A stretch of DNA of 20,328 bases from contig DIHT01000098.1 in assembly GCA_002420305.1 (NCBI GenBank), positions 1-20,328 on the forward strand, written 5' to 3'. Shown piece after piece: positions 6,508 through 14,800 of the stretch. The stretch comes from Akkermansiaceae bacterium UBA5689 (GTDB taxonomy: Bacteria > Verrucomicrobiota > Verrucomicrobiia > Verrucomicrobiales > Akkermansiaceae). A program made the position numbers and the translations under genes. Within the stretch, counting starts at the first letter, position 1, and each line of letters opens with the position of its first letter. The notes beneath the pieces were generated by a model. That model had not been told where the DNA came from. It did no database searches and was given only the letters and a program-made list of their open reading frames with translations.

Positions 6508-9500
6508 ATGCCAAAGGACAAGAGCCTGCAAAAAATCCTGCTAATTGGGTCGGGACCGATCGTCATCGGTCAGGGGTGTGAATTTGACTACTCCGGGACG
6601 CAAGCGTGTAAGGCGTTACGGGAAGAGGGTTACGAAGTCGTCCTGGTGAACTCCAATCCGGCCACCATTATGACCGATCCGGAGTTTGCGGATCGGACCT
6701 ATATCGAACCGATTACCCCTGAGGTGATTCGGAAGATCATTGAGAAGGAGAAGCCGGACGCGCTCCTTCCCACCCTTGGGGGGCAGACCGCTCTTAATGC
6801 TTCCATGGACTTGTGGCACAGTGGGGCTCTCCAGGAGCTTAACGTGCGCATGATCGGTGCTAACGCGGATGCCATCGCCAAGGGGGAGGATCGTCTGCTC
6901 TTCAAGGAGGCCATGCTCAAGATTGGCCTGGACCTTCCGCAGTCTGGTGTTGTCCATACCATGGAGGATGCGCGAAGTGTTGCGGCGGAGATCGGAACGT
7001 TCCCCCTGATTATACGACCTGCCTATACCCTTGGTGGCAGTGGAGGAGGAATCGCCTATAACAAGGAGGAATTTGAAACGATCGTGGCGAGAGGATTAGA
7101 CCTCTCTCCTGTCACCGAGGTCCTTGTTGAGGAGAGCCTTCTGGGATGGAAAGAGTTTGAGATGGAGGTCATGCGCGACTGCGCGGACAACTGCGTCGTT
7201 ATTTGTTCGATCGAAAATCTGGATCCCATGGGGGTTCATACTGGCGATTCCATCACAGTGGCTCCTGCCCAGACCTTGAGCGACCGGGAATACCAGATCA
7301 TGCGGGATCAATCCTTTGCGGTTATCCGTGAAATTGGGGTGGAGACTGGGGGGTCAAATATTCAGTTTGCGGTGGATCCTGAAAATGGCCGGGTGGTGGT
7401 GATCGAAATGAACCCACGAGTCTCCAGATCCTCGGCGCTGGCCTCGAAAGCGACAGGCTTCCCGATTGCCAAAATCGCGGCCAAACTCGCGGTTGGATAC
7501 ACTCTGGACGAACTCCCCAACGATATTACTCGGGAGACGCCCGCCAGCTTTGAACCCACCATCGATTATGTGGTGACCAAGGTGCCACGCTTTACCTTCG
7601 AAAAATTTCCTGCCGCAGATCCAGTCCTTACGACTCAGATGAAGTCCGTCGGGGAGGCCATGAGCATCGGCCGGACCTTCAAGGAAAGCATGCAGAAAGC
7701 CCTCCGGTCACTCGAAACAGGCCGCCATGGGTTTGGGTGGGACGGCAAGGATCCGGCGAATCCGTCCCGCGAGGATATTGAGCGCAAGCTGCACGTGCCC
7801 AACTGTGAACGGATTTACTGGATCAAGGTCGCGTATGAGCATGGCTGGAGCGTCGAAGATCTATTCGAGGCCACCCAGATCGATCGCTGGTTTCTTGTGC
7901 ACCTTAAGGAGATCGCGGACGAGGGAGCAAATCTGGCAGATCTTGACTTGCGCCGGGCGAAGAAGCTTGGTTTCTCCGACAAGCAGATCGCTCTTGCCCG
8001 AGGGGAGTTGGAGGATTCGGTCAGAGAAAAGAGAAAAGGAGTAGGCATTCTTCCAACCTACCGCCTTGTTGATACCTGTGCTGCGGAGTTCGAGGCTTAC
8101 ACGCCCTACTATTATTCGACCTATGGTGACGAAAACGAAGCCCGGGACTCAGAGGCGAAGAAGATTATCATCCTAGGGGGAGGACCCAACAGGATCGGGC
8201 AGGGAATTGAATTTGATTACTGCTGTGTGCACGCCTCGTTCGCGCTGAAGGAATTGGGCTATGAGACAATTATAGTTAACTCGAATCCGGAAACTGTCTC
8301 TACGGACTACGATACCAGTGACAAGCTGTTTTTTGAGCCGCTTACACTGGAGGACGTCCTCAACATCTGTGATCAGGAAAACCCTGACGGGGTGATTGTT
8401 CAGTTTGGAGGACAGACCCCTCTCAATCTTGCCGCCGATCTTGAGCGACATGGAGTCCCTATCGTGGGGACATCTCCAGCATCTATCGAGCTCGCCGAGG
8501 ACCGAAAGCATTTCTCAGCCCTTCTTGACGGTCTGGGCTTGCAGCAGGCTGAGGCGGGAACGGCGGTCTCCGAGGAGGAAGCCGTCGAGGTTGCGGGCAG
8601 AATCGGATACCCTGTATTGGTGCGTCCGTCCTTTGTCCTAGGGGGGCGGGCCATGATGATTGTCTATGATGATAATGAGTTGCGTCGTTACATGCGAGAG
8701 GCGGTTGATGCCTCTCCGGAGCGGCCCGTGCTTGTAGATCGCTTCCTCGATGGGGCCACCGAGGTGGACGTTGATTGTATCTCCGATGGAGAGAATACGG
8801 TTGTGGGAGCAATCATGCAGCATATTGAGCATGCTGGCGTTCATTCAGGAGACTCGGCATGTGTCATTCCTGCTTTCAGTCTGGGGGAGAAGATTGAGGC
8901 AGAGATTGAGGAGGCTGCGATCAACCTCGCGAGAGAATTGAAGGTCAAGGGGCTCATGAATATTCAGTTTGCCGTCAAGGATGGAGAGCTCTACGTGATC
9001 GAGGTGAACCCAAGGGCTTCCCGTACGGTTCCTTTCGTTTCGAAGGCAATCGGGGTTCCACTGGCTAAGATCGCGGCGAAGATCATGGTAGGAGAGAAAC
9101 TTCCTGATCTGGGGCTTACCGAGCGTATTGTGCCTGCTCACTATAACGTAAAGGAAGCGGTCTTTCCGTGGCCTCGATTCCCTGGCATCGACATTGTTCT
9201 TGGACCCGAGATGAAGTCCACGGGAGAGGTGATGGGCATTGATGAGGATCTTGGGATGGCATACGCAAAGAGCCAGATAAGCGCATTCAATCCGCTGCCC
9301 ATGGAGGGAAATGTCTTCATCTCGGTAAGTGACCGTGACAAGGAGGAGGCAATCACTATCGCTTCACAATTCGTTGAAGCGGGGTTCACCCTTTTTGCCA
9401 CCGGGGGAACTCACCGTGCCTTGGAGGAAGCTGGAGTTACTGCCCAGCGTCTCTACAAACTCGCTGAACGGAAGCGGCCGAACGTTCTGGATATGATGAA

Positions 9501-9699
9501 AAACGGGGAGATCCAGTTTGTGGTGAATACCCCAAGTAGTCATGAATCAAGGGAGGATGAGGTCATCATCCGGAGCACCGCAGTGGCCAACAAGGTGAGC
9601 CTTTGCACGAATCTTTCTGCGGCAGACGCAAGTGTGAAGGCGATTCGCTCCCTGCAGCAACGGGAGTTCAAGGTGAAGCCCCTCCAGGAATACTACTAG
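6508..9699 (+). CDS. carB: Carbamoyl-phosphate synthase large subunit
   Basis: CarB makes carbamoyl phosphate from bicarbonate, two ATP and ammonia delivered from glutamine by CarA, feeding arginine and pyrimidine synthesis in the cytosol. The 1063-residue length matches the family (E. coli 1073). There are two homologous ATP-grasp halves. The first starts with LIGSGPIVIGQGCEFDYSGT and has GGQTALN. The second starts near residue 550 with ILGGGPNRIGQGIEFDY and has GGQTPLN. The oligomerisation region lies between them (about 400-545). From about residue 932 a methylglyoxal-synthase-like allosteric domain follows (VFISVSDRDK, LFATGGTHRALEEAG), where UMP and ornithine act in E. coli. carA is not adjacent. 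The gene converges on the next minus-strand gene with a 37-base gap in which I see no clear terminator. Confidence 0.98.
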   Translation: MPKDKSLQKILLIGSGPIVIGQGCEFDYSGTQACKALREEGYEVVLVNSNPATIMTDPEFADRTYIEPITPEVIRKIIEKEKPDALLPTLGGQTALNASMDLWHSGALQELNVRMIGANADAIAKGEDRLLFKEAMLKIGLDLPQSGVVHTMEDARSVAAEIGTFPLIIRPAYTLGGSGGGIAYNKEEFETIVARGLDLSPVTEVLVEESLLGWKEFEMEVMRDCADNCVVICSIENLDPMGVHTGDSITVAPAQTLSDREYQIMRDQSFAVIREIGVETGGSNIQFAVDPENGRVVVIEMNPRVSRSSALASKATGFPIAKIAAKLAVGYTLDELPNDITRETPASFEPTIDYVVTKVPRFTFEKFPAADPVLTTQMKSVGEAMSIGRTFKESMQKALRSLETGRHGFGWDGKDPANPSREDIERKLHVPNCERIYWIKVAYEHGWSVEDLFEATQIDRWFLVHLKEIADEGANLADLDLRRAKKLGFSDKQIALARGELEDSVREKRKGVGILPTYRLVDTCAAEFEAYTPYYYSTYGDENEARDSEAKKIIILGGGPNRIGQGIEFDYCCVHASFALKELGYETIIVNSNPETVSTDYDTSDKLFFEPLTLEDVLNICDQENPDGVIVQFGGQTPLNLAADLERHGVPIVGTSPASIELAEDRKHFSALLDGLGLQQAEAGTAVSEEEAVEVAGRIGYPVLVRPSFVLGGRAMMIVYDDNELRRYMREAVDASPERPVLVDRFLDGATEVDVDCISDGENTVVGAIMQHIEHAGVHSGDSACVIPAFSLGEKIEAEIEEAAINLARELKVKGLMNIQFAVKDGELYVIEVNPRASRTVPFVSKAIGVPLAKIAAKIMVGEKLPDLGLTERIVPAHYNVKEAVFPWPRFPGIDIVLGPEMKSTGEVMGIDEDLGMAYAKSQISAFNPLPMEGNVFISVSDRDKEEAITIASQFVEAGFTLFATGGTHRALEEAGVTAQRLYKLAERKRPNVLDMMKNGEIQFVVNTPSSHESREDEVIIRSTAVANKVSLCTNLSAADASVKAIRSLQQREFKVKPLQEYY

Positions 9700-9736
9700 C
9701 GTACCTGGGCAAGCAAGACGGGGAGTTTGGCGAGGC

Positions 9737-10714
9737 CTACCGGAAGTCCCGGCTTTCCATGAACTCATACCAGTCCTTTTCCAAAGCGGCATCGTCTTCG
9801 TAGCCATAGACCTCCAGAAGAACGGACTTGGTGATTTTTTCGCCCTGGCGGGATCGCTCAACCAGCTCCTGGTATTTCGTGATATTCTCGTCAGTGCTTA
9901 CAAGGAAGTAGGTCAGGGCGAAAATATAGCCTGACTGATTAGGTGTAAGGGAAAGGATTTCGGCCTTACATACCGAGTCGAGAGTCTCCCGGATCTCCTT
10001 CCGGCACATTTTTTTCAACGGGCTGGGCCATGATTCGTCTGCCTCAAGGGTAGCCCCCCGTTTGAAATCTGCCTTTTCGTTCGCGTAGTAGGTCTTGAAA
10101 TCGATGTAGTGCACCCGGCAGAGCCGAAAGATGCGGTGCTCCACATAGTAGCCCCACCCCGCAGTCATCCAGAAGGGCATGGATCCTGACAGGCCCCGCC
10201 CTTTAAGGATTGTGGCTGCGGTGCCATGGACAAATACGGGCGTCAGGTCGGTCTCTCCTCCGGCGGATCGTTCGGGGTCCGCTTTACAGAGCACCCGGTA
10301 GCGGTTCTGAGGGTCGCCGTAGTTGCGAGTAATCCTGCAGGATTGGAGCTGGTTCGCATCCCATCCGCTTCGTTGCTGTTCCTGCTCGAGAACAGTGGTG
10401 TAGTCGTGGCCGGAGCCAACGAGGTATACCGTGAAGCGGTAAGGAGCGGTTTCAGAGCCCGAAGCGCCGCCTGGGGTCCTGAATTTGTTTTGTCCGAAGT
10501 CCTCTTCGAGTCCAGGGAGAACCCGAACGCACTCGTCCCAGACCTTTTCCGCATAGCGACGAGCTGGATCATGGTTCGTTCCCTTTGCTCGCAGCGCAAA
10601 ATGATCGGTCAGGCGCTCTCGCCATTCCAAGTTCTTAAAGTGCTGGTGCTGCGCGAATACTGTAGGAGCTGCCATCACTGCGACTACAATGAGGAGGCGA
10701 AGGGCCTTGATCAT
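9737..10714 (-). CDS. Exported protein resembling a catalytically dead metallopeptidase
   Basis: The 325-residue product begins with a signal peptide (MIKALRLLIVVAVMAAPTVFA, likely cleavage after Ala21), so it should be exported. The middle resembles gluzincin peptidases of the MA-like type, which read HExxH then W-x-x-E-G. Here the segment is FVHGTAATIL (His163 kept, Glu replaced by Gly164, second His by Ala167), then PFWMTAGWGYYVEH, where the third-ligand Glu is Ala185. The C-terminus also fits that family (YQELVERSRQGE, then VYGYEDDAALEKDWYEFM). The fold is therefore inferred from layout and peptidase activity is not expected. It has six Cys after the signal. I do not recognise a named family with certainty. 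A leaderless-type promoter overlaps its start. Confidence 0.75.
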   Translation of the reverse strand: MIKALRLLIVVAVMAAPTVFAQHQHFKNLEWRERLTDHFALRAKGTNHDPARRYAEKVWDECVRVLPGLEEDFGQNKFRTPGGASGSETAPYRFTVYLVGSGHDYTTVLEQEQQRSGWDANQLQSCRITRNYGDPQNRYRVLCKADPERSAGGETDLTPVFVHGTAATILKGRGLSGSMPFWMTAGWGYYVEHRIFRLCRVHYIDFKTYYANEKADFKRGATLEADESWPSPLKKMCRKEIRETLDSVCKAEILSLTPNQSGYIFALTYFLVSTDENITKYQELVERSRQGEKITKSVLLEVYGYEDDAALEKDWYEFMESRDFR

Positions 10715-10719
10715 ATAGT

Positions 10720-10748
10720 AATGTATGCAGATCCCGTTCCGATCGCAA
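10720..10748 (-). promoter_or_regulatory. Sigma70-like promoter directly at the start of the exported protein gene
   Basis: On the minus strand TTGCGA (10748-10743), a 17-base spacer and TACATT (10725-10720) give four of six matches in each box. The -10 box ends only five bases before the ATG at 10714, so transcription would begin at or near the start codon and the mRNA would be leaderless. This fits the absence of a ribosome binding site. The same 61-base region must also serve the divergent small gene, for which I see no convincing promoter. Confidence 0.4.
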
Positions 10749-10775
10749 TGCAGGAAGCCCTACGGATCTCTTGGA

Positions 10776-11030
10776 ATGAGTGACTTTCAAGATCTTCAGG
10801 GGCTATTCTCCAATCTTCGTGAAGGGAATATCTTTTCTAGTAGCGAGGACAGGACTTGGCTCTATCTTAAGGGTGAAGAGTTTATTTCTCAGTTCATGAA
10901 GGCGCGCGAAGATAGGGATAACAGAAAGCCGAGGGGTTTCCTCGGAGGGTTCCTCGTAGCCGGAGGTATCGTGGGGCTTTACCTGGCGCTGCAGCTATGG
11001 ATCCTCCCTGCAGCAGGAATTCCTACCTGA
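10776..11030 (+). CDS. Small single-pass membrane protein of unknown function
   Basis: The 84-residue product (from the ATG at 10776) has a soluble N-terminal part with mixed charge (MSDFQDLQGLFSNLREGNIF) and a basic stretch KAREDRDNRKPR. One hydrophobic helix follows at about residues 54-78, with Gly-rich packing (GGFLVAGGIVGLYLAL). The basic stretch before the helix suggests that the N-terminal part is cytosolic. An in-frame ATG at 10725 would add 17 residues, but these look unlike coding sequence and would push into the divergent promoter, so I prefer 10776. I do not recognise a family. It is divergent from the exported protein and followed by an odd 190-base region. Its reality rests on the coherent membrane topology only. 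Confidence 0.6.
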   Translation: MSDFQDLQGLFSNLREGNIFSSSEDRTWLYLKGEEFISQFMKAREDRDNRKPRGFLGGFLVAGGIVGLYLALQLWILPAAGIPT

Positions 11031-11034
11031 CTTA

Positions 11035-11163
11035 ATGGTCAATGCTCTCCGGTCGGAGAGGAAAGTGCAGACGATAGCTGCCCGGATAGCGCCGAGGGTG
11101 AGGATGCAGAGAGCATTCCCTGAAGATGCTGATCGCAAAAGTGAGTTTCCTGTTGGGTGCTAG
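11035..11163 (+). CDS. Possible 42-residue ORF downstream of the small membrane protein
   Basis: An ATG four bases after the preceding stop opens 42 codons ending in TAG. The product would be Arg-rich at its N-terminal side (MVNALRSERKVQTIAARIAP) with no membrane segment or known motif. There is no Shine-Dalgarno sequence. The same bases contain competing RNA pairings and an acidic in-frame extension of the upstream gene, so this ORF may be chance. It is listed because its position directly behind a gene would suit a translationally coupled small protein. Confidence 0.2.
   Translation: MVNALRSERKVQTIAARIAPRVRMQRAFPEDADRKSEFPVGC
11041..11117 (+). ncRNA. Candidate structured RNA with mutually exclusive stems
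   Basis: AATGCTCTC (11041-11049) is perfectly complementary to GAGAGCATT (11109-11117), a nine-pair closing stem around 59 bases. The same 5' bases also form a perfect local hairpin: 11045-11050 with 11055-11060 (CTCTCC, loop GGTC, GGAGAG). The two cannot coexist. A further small hairpin pairs GCAG at 11067-11070 with CTGC at 11078-11081. I compared it by eye with RNase P RNA, SRP RNA and common riboswitches and it matches none. It may be a 3'-UTR element, a small RNA ending at the terminator at 11176-11199, or chance. Confidence 0.3.
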
Positions 11164-11175
11164 CTCAGAAACTAA

Positions 11176-11199
11176 AAAGCCACGCCGAGGCGTGGCTTT
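11176..11199. terminator. Intrinsic terminator, best on the minus strand
   Basis: A perfect ten-pair stem (11176-11185 with 11190-11199) closes the tetraloop CGAG. On the minus strand it is followed by TTTTTAG, making a standard terminator 26 bases after the azurin stop codon. On the plus strand only TTTA follows, so it may work weakly there for transcripts from the small membrane protein gene. Confidence 0.85.
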
Positions 11200-11224
11200 A
11201 TCCGATCTGGGTAAAAGGAGTCTC

Positions 11225-11692
11225 TTACTTGACCTTGAGTATTCCCTTCATGACACCGAAGTGCCCCGGGAACGTGCATAGAAAGGGATAGTCCCCCGCA
11301 GCGGGAGCCTTGAAGACGATTGTTTCTTCTTCCTTAGGCCCCAGAATTTTTGTCTTCGCGACAATTTGGGCGATGAGGGCAGGGTCGAGAGGGAGATAGT
11401 CTCCAGCCGCGTTGGCCACGCCCCCGATGGCAAACTTTGGGATATCAGAGCCGGGCTTCAGGATCACCACATTATGCCCCATGGCAGCCTTGGGGAGAGC
11501 TCCGATGTTCTTAAAGGTAAGGGCTACGGTTTGGCCCGCCTTTACCTCGATCTCGGCTTTGTCGTATTTCATCTGGTCGTTACCAGTGATGGTGACCTTG
11601 ACGTCAGCCTTGGTTGCATCCGCTTTCTCTTCGGCCCGGGAAACCGGGATCATTAATGCCACAGCTGTAAGGATGAGGAGGATATTTTTCAT
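11225..11692 (-). CDS. Exported azurin-like blue copper protein
   Basis: A type 1 copper electron carrier of the cupredoxin fold, expected outside the cytoplasmic membrane. The 155-residue product has a signal peptide ending near SRA (residue 20) and a mature domain of about 130 residues, as in azurin. All copper ligands are visible: His73 in MGHN, and Cys139, His144 and Met148 in CTFPGHFGVM. GLPK-like GALPKAAMGHN and MKGILKVK at the C-terminus are azurin hallmarks. The disulfide Cys pair of Pseudomonas azurin is missing; Cys139 is the only Cys. The partner is unknown, and no cytochrome or oxidase gene is nearby. The gene has its own terminator. It lies 189 bases after uvrA on the same strand, so it is probably a separate unit. 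Confidence 0.93.
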   Translation of the reverse strand: MKNILLILTAVALMIPVSRAEEKADATKADVKVTITGNDQMKYDKAEIEVKAGQTVALTFKNIGALPKAAMGHNVVILKPGSDIPKFAIGGVANAAGDYLPLDPALIAQIVAKTKILGPKEEETIVFKAPAAGDYPFLCTFPGHFGVMKGILKVK

Positions 11693-11810
11693 TCTGGCGG
11701 GAACATGGGCCGTGATGCTCTGGGAGCAAGCAAATCTTTTAGATAAGAGCAGAAGAGAGCAACGAGGCGCTAAGATAGTTTATTTACGGAGGAAATTTGG
11801 GAGATCTTGC

Positions 11811-11831
11811 AAAACTCCAGCGGGTTCTGGG
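11811..11831 (-). terminator. Weak candidate terminator after uvrA
   Basis: On the minus strand CCAG (11830-11827) pairs with CTGG (11820-11817) around six bases, and shortly after comes a run of four T (complement of AAAA at 11811-11814). The stem is short. It is the only terminator-like signal I find in the 189-base gap between uvrA and the azurin gene, which otherwise shows no gene, repeat or clear promoter. Confidence 0.3.
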
Positions 11832-11881
11832 AATCTCATCTTATCAGGGGATGGATCCTTCTGCCTAACCGGCTCAGGCCC

Positions 11882-14800
11882 TTAACCTTTCAGGGCTGCT
11901 CTGAGGAAGGGAGCCGTTCGGGAGGTTTTCGAATTGGCGACTTTTTCCGGGGGCCCTTGTGTAACAATGCGACCTCCGGATTCTCCCGCCTCAGGGCCCA
12001 TATCGATGATATTATCTGCCTCGGCCATGATTCCGGTGTGGTGCTCGACTACTACCACGGTATGTCCTTCCTCGACTAGACGGTGAAGGACGTCGATCAG
12101 TCTTTTTACGTCCTCGAGGTGGAGTCCGATTGATGGCTCTTCAATAAGGTAGAGGTTGGCCTGGGGCTTGCGCGACTTGATCGAGGTTTTGCTGATCCGG
12201 CCGCGGGTCAGTTCGGTTACAAGCTTGATCCGCTGGGCCTCTCCGCCAGAGAGGGTAGGGCTCGGCTGTCCGATCTGGAGATAACCGAGCCCGGTTTCCT
12301 TAAGAAGGGACAAGGCCCTGTGCAGTTTTCCGTGGGCGGCGAAAAACTCTGCAGCTTCGTCGATAGTCATAGCGAGAACATCGCCGATGGACTGACCGTT
12401 GTATCGTATTTCAAGAGTGGCAGGATTATATCGTTTGCCGTTGCAACTCTCACAATGAGTCCATGTGGAGGGGAGAAAGTCCATTTCCAGCTTAATTCGC
12501 CCGTTCCCTTTGCACTCGGGGCACTGGCCACTCGCATTGTTGAATGAAAACCGGGAGGCATCGAATCCCTTCATGCGCGCTTCCGGAAGCTGAGCAAAGA
12601 GTTTGCGAATTTCATCGAAGATCTTCACGTAAGTTGCGGGGCAGGATCGAGAGGTCTTACCAATGGGAGACTGGTCGACCTCGTAGCAATGGCGGATTGA
12701 TTTTACCCCTGAAGCGGAAGCCCATGTCTTGTCTGTGTTTCGCTTGAAGAGCTCGGCAAGCGAGCCCCTCATGAGCGAAGACTTTCCGCAGCCGGAGATC
12801 CCGGTGATCACAGTCAGGCGCTCGAGGGGAATCCTGACCTCGATGTTCTTGAGATTATTTACGGAACACCCCTTGAGCCTGAGCCATCCTGTTCTTGCGG
12901 AAGCCTTTGGCAAAGGCCGCCGTTGACCTCGGATAGGATGGGAGAGGGGGTTGGCCAGGGCTTGGCCCGTTATCGACTTTTTCAGCTTCCGGATCTTCCC
13001 CAGAGTTCCAGATGCAACAATTTCTCCGCCATGGCGTCCGGCCCCGGGGCCAAGATCTATAATATGTCCTGCCCGCTCCATCGTCTCGTCATCGTGTTCG
13101 ACCACGAGGAGGGAATTGCCCTTTGCTCTCAGGGTCTCGAGCGTGTCGAGGAGCTTCTGGTTGTCTCGGGGGTGGAGCCCAATCGTAGGCTCATCCAGAA
13201 CATAGAGGACACCCCGGAGGTTGGAGCCCAGCTGGGCTGCCAGACGAATACGCTGAGCCTCGCCGCCTGAGAGAGTTCGGGCAGATCTATTAAGTTGGAG
13301 ATAGCCCAGACCAACTTTCTCGAGGAAAAGCAGGCGCTGAACAATTTCAGGGATGATATCGCGAGCAATCGTGCGTGCTCTCCCGGTAAAGTGGAATTTC
13401 TCCACTACAGCGGCCGCCTCCGAGACAGGGAGCATGGTAAGATCCTGAATAGCATAATCCTGAATCCGGATGGCCCTGGAGATCTCGTTCAGGCGGCTTC
13501 CTTGGCAGTCCGGGCAAATAACAAGTTCTTCCTTGTCCGCCCGGTCCAGCTTCCGATCAAAGTCAATTTCAGCCTCCGTTTTGGAATTGAAGGAATCTCG
13601 CCTCGACTTCCGGGAGCGCTTTTGGCTGGGCATGACCTCTCCATGCCCTCGGCAGGTTTTGCACCATCCGCGCGGGGAGTTGAACGAGAAGTGGGCGGGA
13701 TCAGGAGCCTCGAAGGAGCGACCAGTGACTGGGCTTACTCGTGCTTTCGAGAAAGGGTGCAGAAAGTTGCCAGAATCGAGGAGCCGAAGGGTTCCCTTTC
13801 CCAATTGGAGGGCAGTTGCTACTGCCTCTCGAAGAGCTGAAATACGAGTACTGGCCTTAGAAACGTGGAGGATGAGGACGTCAATATCGTGCTCCTGGAA
13901 GCGTTCGAGTCGCTCGAATGTCTCAACTTCCTTCCACTGGTTGTCCACGAGCAGGCGGGTGTATCCTTGCCGCTCGGCCCACACAGCAACATCACTATGA
14001 AAGCCTTTTCTCCCTCGAACAACCGGAGCGAGGATGTCGACGGGTCCCCGTTTCAAATGAGAACGGACCGCCTCAACGATGGCGTCCTCGGTTTGGGGGA
14101 CCACGGGTTCCCCGGACTCAGGGCAATGCTGAGTGCCAAGTTTTGCGTAAAGGAGGCGAAGAAAGTGATAGACCTCTGTTACGGTTGCGACAGTGGACTT
14201 TCCACCCCCTTGTGAAATACGCTGTTCGATCGCGACTGTGGGAGGAAGTCCGGAGATGCGGTCAATATCTGGCTTTTCCATTTGCTCGGCGAATTGACGA
14301 GCATAGGGAGACATGGAATCGAGAAAGCGTCTCTGGCCTTCTGCGAAGATAATGTCGAAGGCGAGAGTGGATTTCCCGCTTCCACTGAGTCCAGTGACTA
14401 CCACAAACGTATCCCTCGGAATAGTGACATCGACGTTTTTCAGATTATGTTCCCGGGCTCCAGCAATTTGAATAGTGTTCTGAGTCCGATTTCTGGAAGA
14501 GTTCTTAGGCCAGTTTTTTTCCGTTCCGACTTGTTCCTTGCCGAGGAGAGGGGCGAGGTAGAGGGCGGTTTGGGTCGAAGTTTTCATAACCTCCTCGGGC
14601 GTTCCTTTCGCGACAATCCTGCCTCCTTCAGATCCAGCTCCGGGGCCCACATCAATCAGGTAGTCTGCAGATTTGATGACATCGAGGTTATGCTCGATGA
14701 CGACCAGCGAATGCCCGACATCTACCAGCCGATTGAAAACAATAAGAAGCTTTTGAATGTCGCCGAAGTGCAGGCCAGTAGTGGGCTCATCGAGCACCAG

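Noticed and set aside
10226..10783. Open frame of 185 codons on the plus strand
   Set aside because: It runs antisense to the exported protein, which has a signal peptide and family-like C-terminus; the plus frame has no motif.
11041..11123. GAGGAAAGT within the region suggested RNase P RNA
   Set aside because: The expected continuation of the conserved core and the other conserved regions of RNase P RNA are missing, and the region is far too short.
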